Source: Sphingomonas sp. PP-CE-1G-424
GTDB lineage: Bacteria > Pseudomonadota > Alphaproteobacteria > Sphingomonadales > Sphingomonadaceae
Assembly (NCBI RefSeq): GCF_004341085.1
Contig: NZ_SLXW01000013.1
Span: forward strand, 1 to 57,854
Reading direction: 5' to 3'
Length of the DNA stretch: 57,854 bases
The notes below the pieces were generated by a model. It saw nothing but the letters and a program-made list of their open reading frames with translations. It was not told the origin of the DNA and made no database searches. The translations under genes were made by a program, and so were the position numbers. The first letter of the stretch is position 1, and every line of letters starts with the position of its first letter. Below are positions 31,671 to 41,135 of this stretch, piece after piece.

Positions 31671-34600
31671 TTAAGCCCTCACGCTGTCATGACTCAAAGG
31701 CGGCAGTTCGATGTGTCCCCCTGATGGGGCTGGCAGCTCGCGCCGTCCGAAACGAGCGTAGAGCGTCGGCAGCACGAACAAGGTGAGCAAGGTTGCGGAT
31801 ATCAGGCCACCAATGACGACGGTCGCCAGCGGCTTTTGCACCTCGGCTCCAGCACCATGACCAAGTGCCATCGGCACGAAGCCAAGCGACGCAACGAGCG
31901 CCGTCATCGCAACTGGCCGGAGCCGCGCCAGAGCGCCTTGATGCGCCGCTACCGCACGACCCATGCCTTGCCGCATCAGATCATGGATGGACGACACCAT
32001 GACCAGCCCGTTGAGAACCGCGACACCTGATAGCGCGATGAAGCCGACTGCCGCTGAAATGGAGAACGGCATGCCTCTTAGCACCAGCGCAAGGATGCCT
32101 CCGACCAGCGCCAGCGGAACGCCGGTAAACACGATCAACGCATCCCTGACGGAGCCAAGCGCGCCGTAGAGCAGGAACATGATGACCACGAAGCAGATCG
32201 GCACCACAACGCTAAGCCTATCGCGGGCAGATGCCAGGTTCTCGAACTGACCGCCCCATTCGAGATACGTGCCAGGCGGCAATTTCACCTGAGCGTCGAT
32301 GGCTGACCGGGCATCAGCCACGACACCGGCCACGTCTCGATCGCGCACGTTGGCCTGCACCACGACACGCCGCTTGCCGTTCTCGCGGCTGATCTGGTTG
32401 GGACCATCGACCACGGCGATATCCGCCACTGTCGATAGCGGTACGAAGCCGCCACTGCCGGTCGGCACCGGCACCTGAGCAACCGCCGTCAGATCGGATC
32501 GTGAGCTTTCGGCCATCCGGATCACGACGGGGAAGCGACGATCGCCTTCAAAGATCACGCCAGCCTGTCGGCCGCCAATGGCTGCGGCAACCGTGTCCTG
32601 CACGTCACCCGCCGTCACCCCGACGCGGGACATGGCAGTGCGGTTCGGCCGGATATCGAGCATCGGCAAGCCTTCGGTTTGTTCAACCCGCACGTCTGCT
32701 GCACCCCGCGTCTTTCGAAGGATGCCGGCTATCCGATCTGCGGTCGCGTTCATCTCGCCAAAGTCGTCGCCAAAGACCTTGATCGCGATGTCGCCGCGCA
32801 CGCCTGCAATCAGCTCGTTGAACCGCATCTGGATCGGCTGAGTGATCTCATAGGCGTTGCCGGGCAGAGTGGAGAGCCGCTTTTCCAGCCGCTCGACCAG
32901 CTCTTCCTTGGACAGGCCGGGGTCGGGCCACTCCTTCTTCGGCTTCAGGATGACGAAGGTGTCGGTCGCGTTAGGCGGCATCGGGTCCGATGCGATTTCG
33001 GACGTGCCGGTGCGCGAGAAGGCGAAGCGGACCTCAGGGGCCTTGGCGAGTGCCTTTTCCACCTGGAATTGCATCGCCTGGCTCTGATCGACCGATGTGC
33101 CCGGGATGCGGACCGCCTGCACGAGGATGTTGCCCTCATCGAGCTGCGGCAAGAACTCCTGCCCCAATGTCGTAAAAGCGGCCCCGGCGAGTGCCAGCGC
33201 ACCGATCGCGACGCCGATGGTGAGGGTGGGTCGGCGCATTGCCGCATCAAGTCCCGGCTCATAACGTTTCCGGAGGAAGGTGACGACGCGGCTTTCCTTC
33301 TCCTCGACCCGCTTGCTGAGACAGATCGCAATCGCTGCCGGTATGAAGGTCAGCGATAGGATGAAGGCGAACACCAGAGCGATGATGACCGTGAGCGCCA
33401 TCGGCTCGAACATCTTGCCTTCGACACCCGTGAAGGTGAGCAACGGCGCATAGACAAGGATGATGATAGCCTGCCCGTACACCGATGGCCGGATCATCTC
33501 GCGCGCCGACGCCGCGACAATCCCGAGACGTTGCTCGATGGTCAGCACGTCATCACGACCATGCTGCGCCTCGCCCAAACGCCGTAATGCGTTCTCCACA
33601 ATAATGACCGCGCCATCTACGATCAGACCAAAGTCGAGCGCACCAAGGCTCATCAGATTTGCGGAAACGCCCGCCTCCAACATGCCGATGCTGGTCAGCA
33701 GCATCGTGATCGGAATGACGCAGGCCGCGATCAGCGCCGCGCGGAAATTGCCAAGCAGCGCAAACAGAACGACGATTACCAGCACCGCACCTTCGGCGAG
33801 GTTGCGGGCAACCGTCGAAATTGTGGAGTTCACCAGCTCGGTCCGGTTCATGACCGGCTTCACGACAACATCGACCGGCAAAGAGCGGCCGATCTGCGTC
33901 AGCCGTTCGGCAACGCCGGTCGATACCGTGCGGCTATTCTCCCCGATCCGCATAACCGCGGTGCCGACGACAACTTCATGGCCGTTTTCTGACGCCGATC
34001 CCATGCGTAGCGCCTGCCCGGTGCGAACGGTCGCGATCTGGTTAAGCAGGATCGGAACGCTCTCGCGGGTGGCAACGACGGTACGTGCCAGCTCGTCGGC
34101 GTTGCGAACACGCCCATCCGATCGAACCGCCAGCCCTTCTCCGTTGCGGTTGACCACGCCAGCGCCCGCGCTGGTATTGCTGCGCTGAAGGGCGGTGGTG
34201 AGATCCTGAAGCGTTAGCCGCATTGCCGCCATGCGCTGTATGTCCGGAATAACGAGATATTCCTTGGTGTAGCCACCAAGGGAGTCGACGCCAGCAAGCC
34301 CGGCCGTGCTTTTGAGCTGCGGCGTGACGATCCAATCCTGTACGGTGCGCAGATAGGTCGCCTTGTCGGCGTCGCTGACAAGGTGATCCCCCTCGGGGGT
34401 GATATAGCTGGCATCGCGCTGCAAGCCGGGTTCGCCGTTGCGGTGGTGAACTTGGTCCAGCTCGCGATATTCGACCGTCCACATGAAGATATCGCCGAGG
34501 CCCGTAGCGATCGGCCCCATCTCGGGGTTCACACCTTCGGGAAGGTCTTCCTCAGCGGTTCGCAGACGTTCCGCGACCTGCGCTCGCGCAAAGTAGATAT

Positions 34601-34904
34601 CGGTCTTTTCACCGAAAACCGCTGTGATCTGGGCAAAGCCATTGCGACTTAGCGAGCGGGTATATTCAAGGCCAGGAATGCCCGCGAGCGCGGTTTCGAC
34701 CGTGAACGCAACCTGCTTCTCGATCTGATCGGGGGAGAGGGCAGGAGCAACGACATTGATCTGCACCTGGTTATTGGTGATGTCGGGTACGGCGTCGATC
34801 GGAAGCTGACGCAGCGCGCCAATCCCGAGCAATGCAGCCGCGATGGTGAGAAGCAGGACGAGCCAGCGCTTCTCGACGGAGAGGGTGACGATGCGACCGA
34901 TCAT
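31671..34904 (-). CDS. czcA: Heavy-metal RND efflux pump CzcA
   Basis: A 1077-residue inner-membrane RND antiporter with 12 helices and two large periplasmic loops. The helix-IV signature LGALDFGLIVDGAVIIVENALRRL (in parts) with its Asp-Asp-Glu proton pathway is that of the divalent-cation group (Zn/Co/Cd/Ni, CzcA) and not the Cu/Ag CusA group. N-terminal DAVPDITNNQVQI and MNATADRIAGILRKTRGAADV are also typical. It forms a tripartite pump with CzcB and CzcC encoded just upstream. Confidence 0.95.
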   Translation of the reverse strand: MIGRIVTLSVEKRWLVLLLTIAAALLGIGALRQLPIDAVPDITNNQVQINVVAPALSPDQIEKQVAFTVETALAGIPGLEYTRSLSRNGFAQITAVFGEKTDIYFARAQVAERLRTAEEDLPEGVNPEMGPIATGLGDIFMWTVEYRELDQVHHRNGEPGLQRDASYITPEGDHLVSDADKATYLRTVQDWIVTPQLKSTAGLAGVDSLGGYTKEYLVIPDIQRMAAMRLTLQDLTTALQRSNTSAGAGVVNRNGEGLAVRSDGRVRNADELARTVVATRESVPILLNQIATVRTGQALRMGSASENGHEVVVGTAVMRIGENSRTVSTGVAERLTQIGRSLPVDVVVKPVMNRTELVNSTISTVARNLAEGAVLVIVVLFALLGNFRAALIAACVIPITMLLTSIGMLEAGVSANLMSLGALDFGLIVDGAVIIVENALRRLGEAQHGRDDVLTIEQRLGIVAASAREMIRPSVYGQAIIILVYAPLLTFTGVEGKMFEPMALTVIIALVFAFILSLTFIPAAIAICLSKRVEEKESRVVTFLRKRYEPGLDAAMRRPTLTIGVAIGALALAGAAFTTLGQEFLPQLDEGNILVQAVRIPGTSVDQSQAMQFQVEKALAKAPEVRFAFSRTGTSEIASDPMPPNATDTFVILKPKKEWPDPGLSKEELVERLEKRLSTLPGNAYEITQPIQMRFNELIAGVRGDIAIKVFGDDFGEMNATADRIAGILRKTRGAADVRVEQTEGLPMLDIRPNRTAMSRVGVTAGDVQDTVAAAIGGRQAGVIFEGDRRFPVVIRMAESSRSDLTAVAQVPVPTGSGGFVPLSTVADIAVVDGPNQISRENGKRRVVVQANVRDRDVAGVVADARSAIDAQVKLPPGTYLEWGGQFENLASARDRLSVVVPICFVVIMFLLYGALGSVRDALIVFTGVPLALVGGILALVLRGMPFSISAAVGFIALSGVAVLNGLVMVSSIHDLMRQGMGRAVAAHQGALARLRPVAMTALVASLGFVPMALGHGAGAEVQKPLATVVIGGLISATLLTLFVLPTLYARFGRRELPAPSGGHIELPPLSHDSVRA

Positions 34905-34907
34905 GGC

Positions 34908-36077
34908 TCAGTCCTCATCCCCGCCTGCACCCTTGCCGAGTTCGGCCTTGAGCGTGAAGCTGTTGGTGGAAGCGATGCGCTCCGAGCCGGTAAGGCCTGC
35001 CGTTACGGTGACTTGCCCGCCGTTGGTGCGACCAAGCGTCACGGGAATTGCCCGGAATCCTGTCGCAGTGCGGACGAACACGAACGACTTGTCCTCGATC
35101 ATCTGCACTGCGGCCGATGGCACGGCGACGGTGCGGTCCCCGGTCGCAGGAACGAGGATCGATACGTTGACCGTTTCGCCGACGCGCCATGTGCTGCCGG
35201 CGTTGTCGAGGGTAGCGATCACCGGCACCAATCGGGTCGTCTCGTCCAGAATGGGGGATACGAACGTGACGCGCCCCTCCTGACGCCGCCCCGGTGCCGT
35301 CACTTCGACACGCACGCCGGGTTTCACCCGACCGGCATCGGTGGGGACGAGTGAGGTGGTTACAGTGACCTTCGACAGGTTGGCGACGCGGAACAGCTCT
35401 GCATCGGCCGCGACCGCCTGCCCGAGTGTAGCGGATCTCGCGATGACCTGGCCGGCGATCGGCGAGCGAACCGCGATGCGGTTGAGCGCGCCGCCTCCGC
35501 TGCCCGTCGCTGACAATTGCTGCTGCGCGAGGCGAAGGGCAATGCTGGCCTCCGTCGCTGCCGTCCGCGCTGCGACCAGATCCTGCTCTGGCGAAACACG
35601 TTCAGCGAACAGGCGCTGTTCGCGGCGAAGGTTTGATTGGGCGAGTGCGGAACGCGCGCGCGCGGCTTCTACCTCCGCTTTCAGTGATGCCGCTTCCCGG
35701 CTTTCGATGATAGCCAGCGGGTCTCCCCGGCTGACTGACTGCCCGAGATTGCTGGTGAGGGAAACGAGCCGACCGCCTACGGAGGTGGACACAACCTGCA
35801 CACCCTGAGGATCGCCCTCGATCGTTGCCGATAGCTCGATCGCTCCGGCCACGCCGCCTACTGTAGGACGCGTAACCTCTATCCCGGCATCCGCAATCTG
35901 CTGCGCGGACAGGGTGACGATATCCTTTGGACCCTCCTTGGCTTCGCTGGCCTCGGCACCTTCGGTCTTCTCGGCTCCGGCTTTCTCACCGGCCTCGCCG
36001 TTGCCACCCCCGCCGCATCCGGCAAGGAGGACAGCCAGGGTCACAGGCGCGAGCGCCCGCATGATGGTCTTCGTCAT
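34908..36077 (-). CDS. czcB: Periplasmic adaptor CzcB (lipoprotein)
   Basis: A 389-residue membrane-fusion protein. Lipobox LAVLLAGC near residue 20, then an acidic Gly/Glu linker, a barrel/lipoyl half (VQVVSTSVGGRLVSLTSNLGQSV), a coiled-coil hairpin (about residues 130-180) and a beta-barrel domain (VTVTTSLVPTDAGRVKPG). It links CzcA to the outer-membrane CzcC. It overlaps czcC by ATGA. Confidence 0.93.
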   Translation of the reverse strand: MTKTIMRALAPVTLAVLLAGCGGGGNGEAGEKAGAEKTEGAEASEAKEGPKDIVTLSAQQIADAGIEVTRPTVGGVAGAIELSATIEGDPQGVQVVSTSVGGRLVSLTSNLGQSVSRGDPLAIIESREAASLKAEVEAARARSALAQSNLRREQRLFAERVSPEQDLVAARTAATEASIALRLAQQQLSATGSGGGALNRIAVRSPIAGQVIARSATLGQAVAADAELFRVANLSKVTVTTSLVPTDAGRVKPGVRVEVTAPGRRQEGRVTFVSPILDETTRLVPVIATLDNAGSTWRVGETVNVSILVPATGDRTVAVPSAAVQMIEDKSFVFVRTATGFRAIPVTLGRTNGGQVTVTAGLTGSERIASTNSFTLKAELGKGAGGDED

Positions 36078-37339
36078 TGATTGGTTTCCTCGGTCGAGGG
36101 CGCTGCGGCAACGAGCCGTTCGAGGCGTGCCTTGGCGTCGTGATAGGTGGCGAGCGCATCGATCGCGGCGGTTCGTGTTTCGGACAGGGTACGTTCGGCA
36201 TCGAGCAAATCGAGCTGACCGAACTTGCCCTCCCGGTAGCCGATCCGGGCGATCCGAGCGGCTTCGCTTGCCGACGCCAATGCCGGCCCGCTGGCGTTGC
36301 GAGCGGTCGTCGCGGCATTCGCGACGTTCGCCTGTGCGCTTGCGATATCCTGCGCGGTATCCAGCTCGGCCGCGCGACGTAGCGCCTGCGCCTGATCAGT
36401 CTGCGCCCGCGCCTGCGCCACTGCCGCCTTGCCGTTGTTGAACAGTGGGAACGGGATCGACAGCCCGAACACCGCTGCCACGTCGTTCGTAGCCTCAAGC
36501 CGTCGTGCGCTGGCGCTGAGTGTCACGTCGGGAATGCGCTGCGACCTAGCAAGCCGCACCTGTGCCTCTGCCGTTGTCACGTCCGCGCGTGTCGCCGCCA
36601 ATGCCAGCGTCCCGGCGGTCTCGATCGGCCGCGCTGGACCAAAGCCCTCGACACGGCCGAACCACACCAAGTCCAACGGTCCCGTGAGGGGTTGGCCGAT
36701 CCGTCGGGCAAGATTGCTTCGGGCGACCTCGGCAAGCCGCTCTGCGCGCTCCACAGCCGTCTCCACGTTGATCCGCAATACATCGGCGCGCTGCTGTTCG
36801 AGCGGTGATGCTCGCCCCGCTTGAACGCGGACGCCGGCTGCGCGCGATGCTTCGCGGGCGATACCGGCCTGCTCGCGCGCGGTCACCAGTCGGCGTTCCG
36901 CTGCGGTCGCCTCGATGTAGAGCTGCGTGATGGCAAGCCGTAGATCAGCCTCGGCCAACGCCGTGCCTATCCTCGCTCGATTACCAATCGCATCTGCGAC
37001 AGCGATCCGTGCCGATCGTTTGCCACCCAACTCGATCGGTAGTGCCAGACCTGCCGTTGTCTCGGCGCTTCGAAGACCGCGATATTGGCCGCTGCCGGCA
37101 ATGTTCTCGGTCTCGGCGACGATCGACGGGTTCGGGCGGTAGCCGGCAACCGTGCGGCCTGCTTGTGCTGCCCGGACGCCAGCCGTGGCAGCCTCAAGGC
37201 TGGGGGCGCTGGCTCCGGCAAGCGAAAGCGCCTGCTCAAGGGTGAGCGGGGGACTGGTCGATGTTGGATCGGCTGACTGCGCCTGTGCGATCGACGCGCA
37301 CGACGCCACGGCCAATAAGGCCGCAATAAAACGGTGCAT
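36074..37339 (-). CDS. czcC: Outer-membrane efflux channel CzcC
   Basis: A 421-residue TolC-like outer-membrane factor with signal peptide (AALLAVASCASIAQAQ) and two repeated halves (LTLEQALSLAGASAPSLEAATAG; DVTTAEAQVRLARSQRIPDVTLSA) typical of the OEP family. First structural gene of the tripartite czc pump. Confidence 0.93.
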   Translation of the reverse strand: MHRFIAALLAVASCASIAQAQSADPTSTSPPLTLEQALSLAGASAPSLEAATAGVRAAQAGRTVAGYRPNPSIVAETENIAGSGQYRGLRSAETTAGLALPIELGGKRSARIAVADAIGNRARIGTALAEADLRLAITQLYIEATAAERRLVTAREQAGIAREASRAAGVRVQAGRASPLEQQRADVLRINVETAVERAERLAEVARSNLARRIGQPLTGPLDLVWFGRVEGFGPARPIETAGTLALAATRADVTTAEAQVRLARSQRIPDVTLSASARRLEATNDVAAVFGLSIPFPLFNNGKAAVAQARAQTDQAQALRRAAELDTAQDIASAQANVANAATTARNASGPALASASEAARIARIGYREGKFGQLDLLDAERTLSETRTAAIDALATYHDAKARLERLVAAAPSTEETNQ

Positions 37340-37404
37340 GGGTAACGGACTCCTGACGAACCTTGGGCATCCGCACGGGCTTTCCCGGCGGAATTAGGCG
37401 TTGG

Positions 37405-37740
37405 TCAGGCTTGGGGAGGACGTAGGGCTGGGTCCGACGCTACCGGGGCCTTGGGCGCATTGCGCCACATCGATGCAGTCATACGAACGCTGCTGGCTGG
37501 TCCGGTTGAATCGGACGCGATCGGCACGCCGACATGATGGCCGTGGCAACCACCATGATGGTGAGGATAAGCCTTGTCGGCGTCTGCCGGCACTTGGTCG
37601 GCATCGCCGTCGCAATGATCGAGGGAGCTGACCGCTGTGGTATCAACGCACGTCACGCCTTCGGTCGCATGCGCGACTGATCCAAGCCCGAGCATAAGCA
37701 CGAGCATGAAACTGAGGAACAGGGCGGAGAGGCGGTGCAT
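37405..37740 (-). CDS. CzcI-like secreted His-rich protein
   Basis: A 111-residue protein with a signal peptide (LFLSFMLVLMLGLGSVAHA), then CVDTTAVSSLDHCDGDAD and a His cluster (YPHHHGGCHGHHVG). Small His-rich secreted proteins ahead of czcC (CzcI/CnrI-like) are thought to bind metal or tune the pump. I chose the ATG at 37740 so that the signal peptide is N-terminal; a longer in-frame start would overlap the CDF gene. Confidence 0.7.
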   Translation of the reverse strand: MHRLSALFLSFMLVLMLGLGSVAHATEGVTCVDTTAVSSLDHCDGDADQVPADADKAYPHHHGGCHGHHVGVPIASDSTGPASSVRMTASMWRNAPKAPVASDPALRPPQA

Positions 37741-37759
37741 CGGCCCGCGCCTTAGCAGC

Positions 37760-38422
37760 TTACCGACTGCCATGTAACGACTGCTGGTAAGTAGCGGGGG
37801 CGGGTGAGGGCTCGCTACGCATTTCGGCGCGTGCCTGCCGCATGATCTGAACACCGCCCGATATTCCCAACACAGCCATCAAGGTGGCGACGGCGAGATC
37901 AGGCCACGCGCTGTTGAGGCCGAACACTCCGCCTGCGGCCAGTACGACGGCGATGTTGCCAATCGCGTCGTTACGCGAGCAAATCCACACTGACCGCATG
38001 TTCGCATCACCGCTTCGAAAGCGGTACAGCATGACCGCGACTACAAGGTTCGCGATCAACGCGGCGATGCCGACCACGCCCATAATTTCGGCATGGGGCG
38101 TTGCTTCGTGGAGCGCCCCCCATCCCGCCGCGAACAAGACATAGACGCCTAGCAAAGCAAGCGTCGCCCCCTTCAACATCGCAGCGCGTGCGCGCCAGGC
38201 TATCGCCATTCCGGCAACGCCAAGGCTGATTGCGTAGTTCGCAGTATCCCCAAAAAAGTCGAGCGCGTCGGCTTGCAGCGCCTTCGATCCACCCGTGATG
38301 CCGGCAACGATCTCGATAACGAACATGCCGCCATTGATGGCGAGCGCAATCCATAGCGCGCGCCGCCACTTAGGGTCGTTGAGAGTGTCCGCCTTGTCGG
38401 ACGCGCAGCTTGTGCAGGCCAT
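37760..38422 (-). CDS. Cation diffusion facilitator (CzcD-like exporter)
   Basis: A 220-residue CDF-family proton antiporter with about six helices. Metal-site residues are visible in ADALDFFGDTANYAISLG (Asp pairs) and SRNDAIGNIAVVLA. It lacks the large C-terminal cytoplasmic domain of CzcD, so it is a short form. The N-terminal MACTSCASDK has two Cys that may bind metal. I chose the ATG at 38422 because it lies downstream of the operator; an in-frame start at 38464 falls inside it. First gene of the CDF-czc operon. Confidence 0.88.
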   Translation of the reverse strand: MACTSCASDKADTLNDPKWRRALWIALAINGGMFVIEIVAGITGGSKALQADALDFFGDTANYAISLGVAGMAIAWRARAAMLKGATLALLGVYVLFAAGWGALHEATPHAEIMGVVGIAALIANLVVAVMLYRFRSGDANMRSVWICSRNDAIGNIAVVLAAGGVFGLNSAWPDLAVATLMAVLGISGGVQIMRQARAEMRSEPSPAPATYQQSLHGSR

Positions 38423-38455
38423 ATTCGCCACCTCGATAGAATCGATCTGACAGCC

Positions 38456-38486
38456 TATATGCACCCTCTAGTCGCTAGAGGGTCAA
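38456..38486. promoter_or_regulatory. MerR-type operator-promoter for the CDF-czc operon
   Basis: On the minus strand: TTGACC, a 19-bp spacer holding the perfect dyad CCCTCTAG-CGA-CTAGAGGG, then CATATA. The 19-bp spacing matches the CueR-type promoter at 19104, and the element lies between the divergent CDF and merR genes. Confidence 0.9.
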
Positions 38487-38491
38487 GCGCT

Positions 38492-38896
38492 GTGTCTGAG
38501 AAACTGACGATCGGAAAACTGGCTGGTGCGACCGGCACGAAAGTCGAGACGATCCGCTACTATGAGCAGATTGGCTTGCTGCCGGCTCCTGAGCGATCGG
38601 CGGGGAACTATCGGACCTATGAGGGCGCGCATCTACGCCGCCTGTCCTTCATCCGTCGCGCGCGTGATCTTGGCTTTTCAATCGATCAGGTGCGCGAGCT
38701 TATGGGGCTTGCCGATCGGCGCGATCAGTCCTGCATCGCCGTCGATGTCGTTGCCAACCAACACCGCGACGCGATTAGACGCAAAATTGCAGACCTCACC
38801 GCGCTTGCTGGTGAACTCGACGCGCTAATAGATTCCTGTAGCCGCAACACCGTCGCCGACTGCCGGATCATCGAAGCACTTGCCCCTTCCGCATAG
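38492..38896 (+). CDS. MerR-family divalent-metal regulator
   Basis: A 134-residue MerR-family activator (KLTIGKLAGATGTKVETIRYYEQIGLLP). The C-terminus has CSRNTVADC (C-x7-C), and a further Cys in DQSCIAVDVV sits at the position that marks divalent-metal sensors (ZntR/CadR/PbrR), where CueR has Ser. This fits control of a Zn/Cd/Co-type czc operon. I chose the GTG at 38492; the ATG at 38459 lies inside the operator. Confidence 0.88.
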   Translation: MSEKLTIGKLAGATGTKVETIRYYEQIGLLPAPERSAGNYRTYEGAHLRRLSFIRRARDLGFSIDQVRELMGLADRRDQSCIAVDVVANQHRDAIRRKIADLTALAGELDALIDSCSRNTVADCRIIEALAPSA

Positions 38897-38945
38897 CGCA
38901 TCGCTGCTGTCCGGTGGAATGATCGGCTTGCACCGCTTGGGCACT
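38897..38945. other. Short gap between merR and the DUF6118-like gene
   Basis: 49 bp between convergent genes; this is the junction between metal region and backbone. No feature seen. Confidence 0.35.
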
Positions 38946-39674
38946 TCAATCCGTGGAGCTGACGATCGCACTTCTTGCCGCCACGTCATCCCGACTGATC
39001 TCGATGGTACAGCGCACCGTCTTCTTAGTCCTCACAGCTATCTTGTAGCAGGCTTGCACAGCCTTGCGATTTGCGGTGATGATCCGATCGGCTGCCGCGA
39101 TGTTGGCGAAAGCATCCGGCCCAGCAGCTCGCATGAGGCGCTGCCCGGCTTCCCATTTCGGTAGGTCAAGCGTGCGCGCTGCCATCCACTCGGGCACCTG
39201 CCACTTCCCCGGGAGCTCGCGCGCGATGATCCCCGGCACGATCGTCCATAGCAGCGCCCCGCCCAGGCACGCTCCCGCACCGACCTGCCACAAGGTACGG
39301 CGCTGCTCGTCCGCACGGCGGGCAGAACCGCCGATACCGTGCAAAGCGGTCGTCGCCTTGTCCATCTTCTCACCGGCGGTCGCGATCATGCGCCGATCCT
39401 CGTCGCGGGCATGGCCGCCAGCCGCGACGATCCGGTCGGCGACATAGCGCGGCGCGACATTGTCCTCGGCCGTTTTCGCCAGCACGCCGACATTTTGCAT
39501 GGTCGCGTTGAGCGCCTTCGCCATTTTCCCCAGCGTCTCGCTGTAATCGGGTATCTCCGGCACCTCGGCGCGCTCCGCGGACAGCCGCTCGACGGCGCGG
39601 CGCAACAGCGCAAGCTCACCGCGGACACCTTCAAACGCCTCCGCTGCGGCGTCCGGTTCGTGATCGTCACTCAT
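38946..39674 (-). CDS. DUF6118-like plasmid protein
   Basis: A 242-residue protein that matches what I recall as the DUF6118 family, found next to traA on sphingomonad plasmids. Acidic N-terminal part with a coiled-coil-prone stretch (VRGELALLRRAVERLSAERAEV), DRIVAAGGHARDEDRRMIATAGEKMDKAT, one membrane helix (WQVGAGACLGGALLWTIVPGIIA) and a soluble C-terminal part with WEAGQRLM. Function unknown. Its start is only 32 bp from the transposon target duplication; before the insertion it lay just downstream of traA on the same strand, so it has probably lost that transcription. Confidence 0.65.
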   Translation of the reverse strand: MSDDHEPDAAAEAFEGVRGELALLRRAVERLSAERAEVPEIPDYSETLGKMAKALNATMQNVGVLAKTAEDNVAPRYVADRIVAAGGHARDEDRRMIATAGEKMDKATTALHGIGGSARRADEQRRTLWQVGAGACLGGALLWTIVPGIIARELPGKWQVPEWMAARTLDLPKWEAGQRLMRAAGPDAFANIAAADRIITANRKAVQACYKIAVRTKKTVRCTIEISRDDVAARSAIVSSTD

Positions 39675-39710
39675 GCACTTCTTCCCCTTTACTGCATGAA
39701 ACCACAAACC

Positions 39711-39748
39711 GGGGTCGGTACATAGAATGGACCCAGATATACGCTAAG
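39711..39748 (+). repeat. Transposon left inverted repeat (IRL, 38 bp)
   Basis: Starts GGGGTCGGTACATAG and ends ATATACGCTAAG. It differs from IRR by one base at position 18. The AAACC at 39706-39710 is the matching target duplication. The GGGG end faces left, so the element extends to the right. Confidence 0.93.
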
Positions 39749-40049
39749 CGCCGACAGGTCTGCTTGGGTGTCCGAAAACACCCGTTTGTCGCGCATCTGC
39801 GATGGCGACAGGGTTTTCCGTCATCCCTAGTACCTAGCGACGACTTTTGGGACAAAGCCGTCGTAGCAAGTCCAGCCACATCGCGACGATCTACGGGAAA
39901 GGCTGTCTGGCGCTCGGCGCCTTCGCGCGACGGCATAGTGATCGCTCCACCGCCGTCTAGAAAGGGATAAGCTATCGAAAGAGTCTGGGTGACATCGCCT
40001 AGCAAAACGATCGATTTCGCTATTGATTTCATCATGGTAGGCCGCTTGC
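39749..40049. other. Non-coding leader inside IRL with res-like site
   Basis: About 300 bp without a gene. It contains GTGTCCGAAAACACC (39768-39782) and a dyad TGTCGC-N12-GCGACA (39787-39810), both resembling the res site at 115-225. The remainder presumably includes the sulfite oxidase promoter; I see no clear hexamers. Confidence 0.6.
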
Positions 40050-41135
40050 ATGACCGCATCCGATCGCGCCGAACAGAATCTGATCCTCCGCTGTCCGGAG
40101 CCGCTCAATGCGGAAACGCCTCCGGATAAACTGATCACGTCCTTCCTGACGCCGCAGGCGAATTTCTACATCCGCAGTCACGGACCTACGCCGGAGCTGG
40201 CCGACGATCATCGTATAGCGCTGGACGGCTTGGTCGACCGCCCGCGCTCCTACACGGTCGCCGAACTTCAAACGGCATTTGCGACCCGGACAGTGACCGC
40301 GACCATGCAGTGCGCCGGCAATCGTCGGGCACATCTTCAAGACGTGGAAAAGACTTCGGGCGATCCCTGGGACGTGGGCGCGATCGGCAATGCGGCTTGG
40401 ACCGGCGTCGCACTGTGCGACGTACTCGCCGCGGCCGGCATCCAAGATGGCGCGTCGTTCGTCGGCACTACGGGGGCCGACGACGTGGATGTCGATGGTG
40501 AGACGGCGCCGTTCGGTGCCTCGATCTCGATCGCCAAGGCGCTAGAGCCGGACGTGCTCATCGCCTGGGGCATGAACGGCGAGGTGCTGGCCCCCGAACA
40601 TGGCGCACCGCTGCGGCTCGTCGTGCCGGGCTATGCGGGCGTTCGTAGCGCCAAGTGGCTGACGCGCATCGAGGTGCGCGATCGCCCGTCCGATGCGCCG
40701 ATCCAGGCCAAGGACTACAAGCTCTTTCCGGCGTCGGTAGCGAAGGAGGACGCGGATTGGGACCGGGGCCTGACGATCGAGGAGATGCCGCTCAACGCTG
40801 CGATCTGCGCCCCCGTGGACGGCGCGCATATCGGCGCCGGCGCATGCGAAATCGCGGGCTATGCGGTCGCCTTCGGCCGAGCGGTCTCGCGCGTCGAGGT
40901 CTCCGTCAATGACGGCACCGACTGGCTGCAGGCGGAACTGACCAGCCAACCGGATTCACCCTGGAGCTGGACGCAGTGGCACGTCACGGTCGATCTCTCG
41001 CCCGGGCTCCACGTCCTGGTCGTGCGCGCCGTCGACGGTGCCGGGCAGATGCAGCCCGAACGGCCCGAAGCGATCTGGAACTTCGCCGGCTATCTCTCGA
41101 CGGCTTGGCATCGCATCACCGTCACCGCTGGCTGA
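40050..41135 (+). CDS. Molybdopterin sulfite oxidase (cytoplasmic type)
   Basis: A 361-residue enzyme of the sulfite oxidase superfamily. The molybdenum-ligand Cys lies in TATMQCAGNRRAHLQD. The Moco domain continues with WDVGAIGNAAWTGVALCDVL and APLRLVVPGYAGVRSAKWLTRIEV, and the C-terminal Ig-like dimerisation domain with VSRVEVSVNDGTDWLQAEL and WNFAGYLSTAWHRI. No signal peptide is seen, unlike the second copy at 43781, so it resembles the eukaryotic/plant-type soluble enzymes and may use oxygen or another acceptor. It overlaps the next gene (TGATG). Confidence 0.92.
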   Translation: MTASDRAEQNLILRCPEPLNAETPPDKLITSFLTPQANFYIRSHGPTPELADDHRIALDGLVDRPRSYTVAELQTAFATRTVTATMQCAGNRRAHLQDVEKTSGDPWDVGAIGNAAWTGVALCDVLAAAGIQDGASFVGTTGADDVDVDGETAPFGASISIAKALEPDVLIAWGMNGEVLAPEHGAPLRLVVPGYAGVRSAKWLTRIEVRDRPSDAPIQAKDYKLFPASVAKEDADWDRGLTIEEMPLNAAICAPVDGAHIGAGACEIAGYAVAFGRAVSRVEVSVNDGTDWLQAELTSQPDSPWSWTQWHVTVDLSPGLHVLVVRAVDGAGQMQPERPEAIWNFAGYLSTAWHRITVTAG

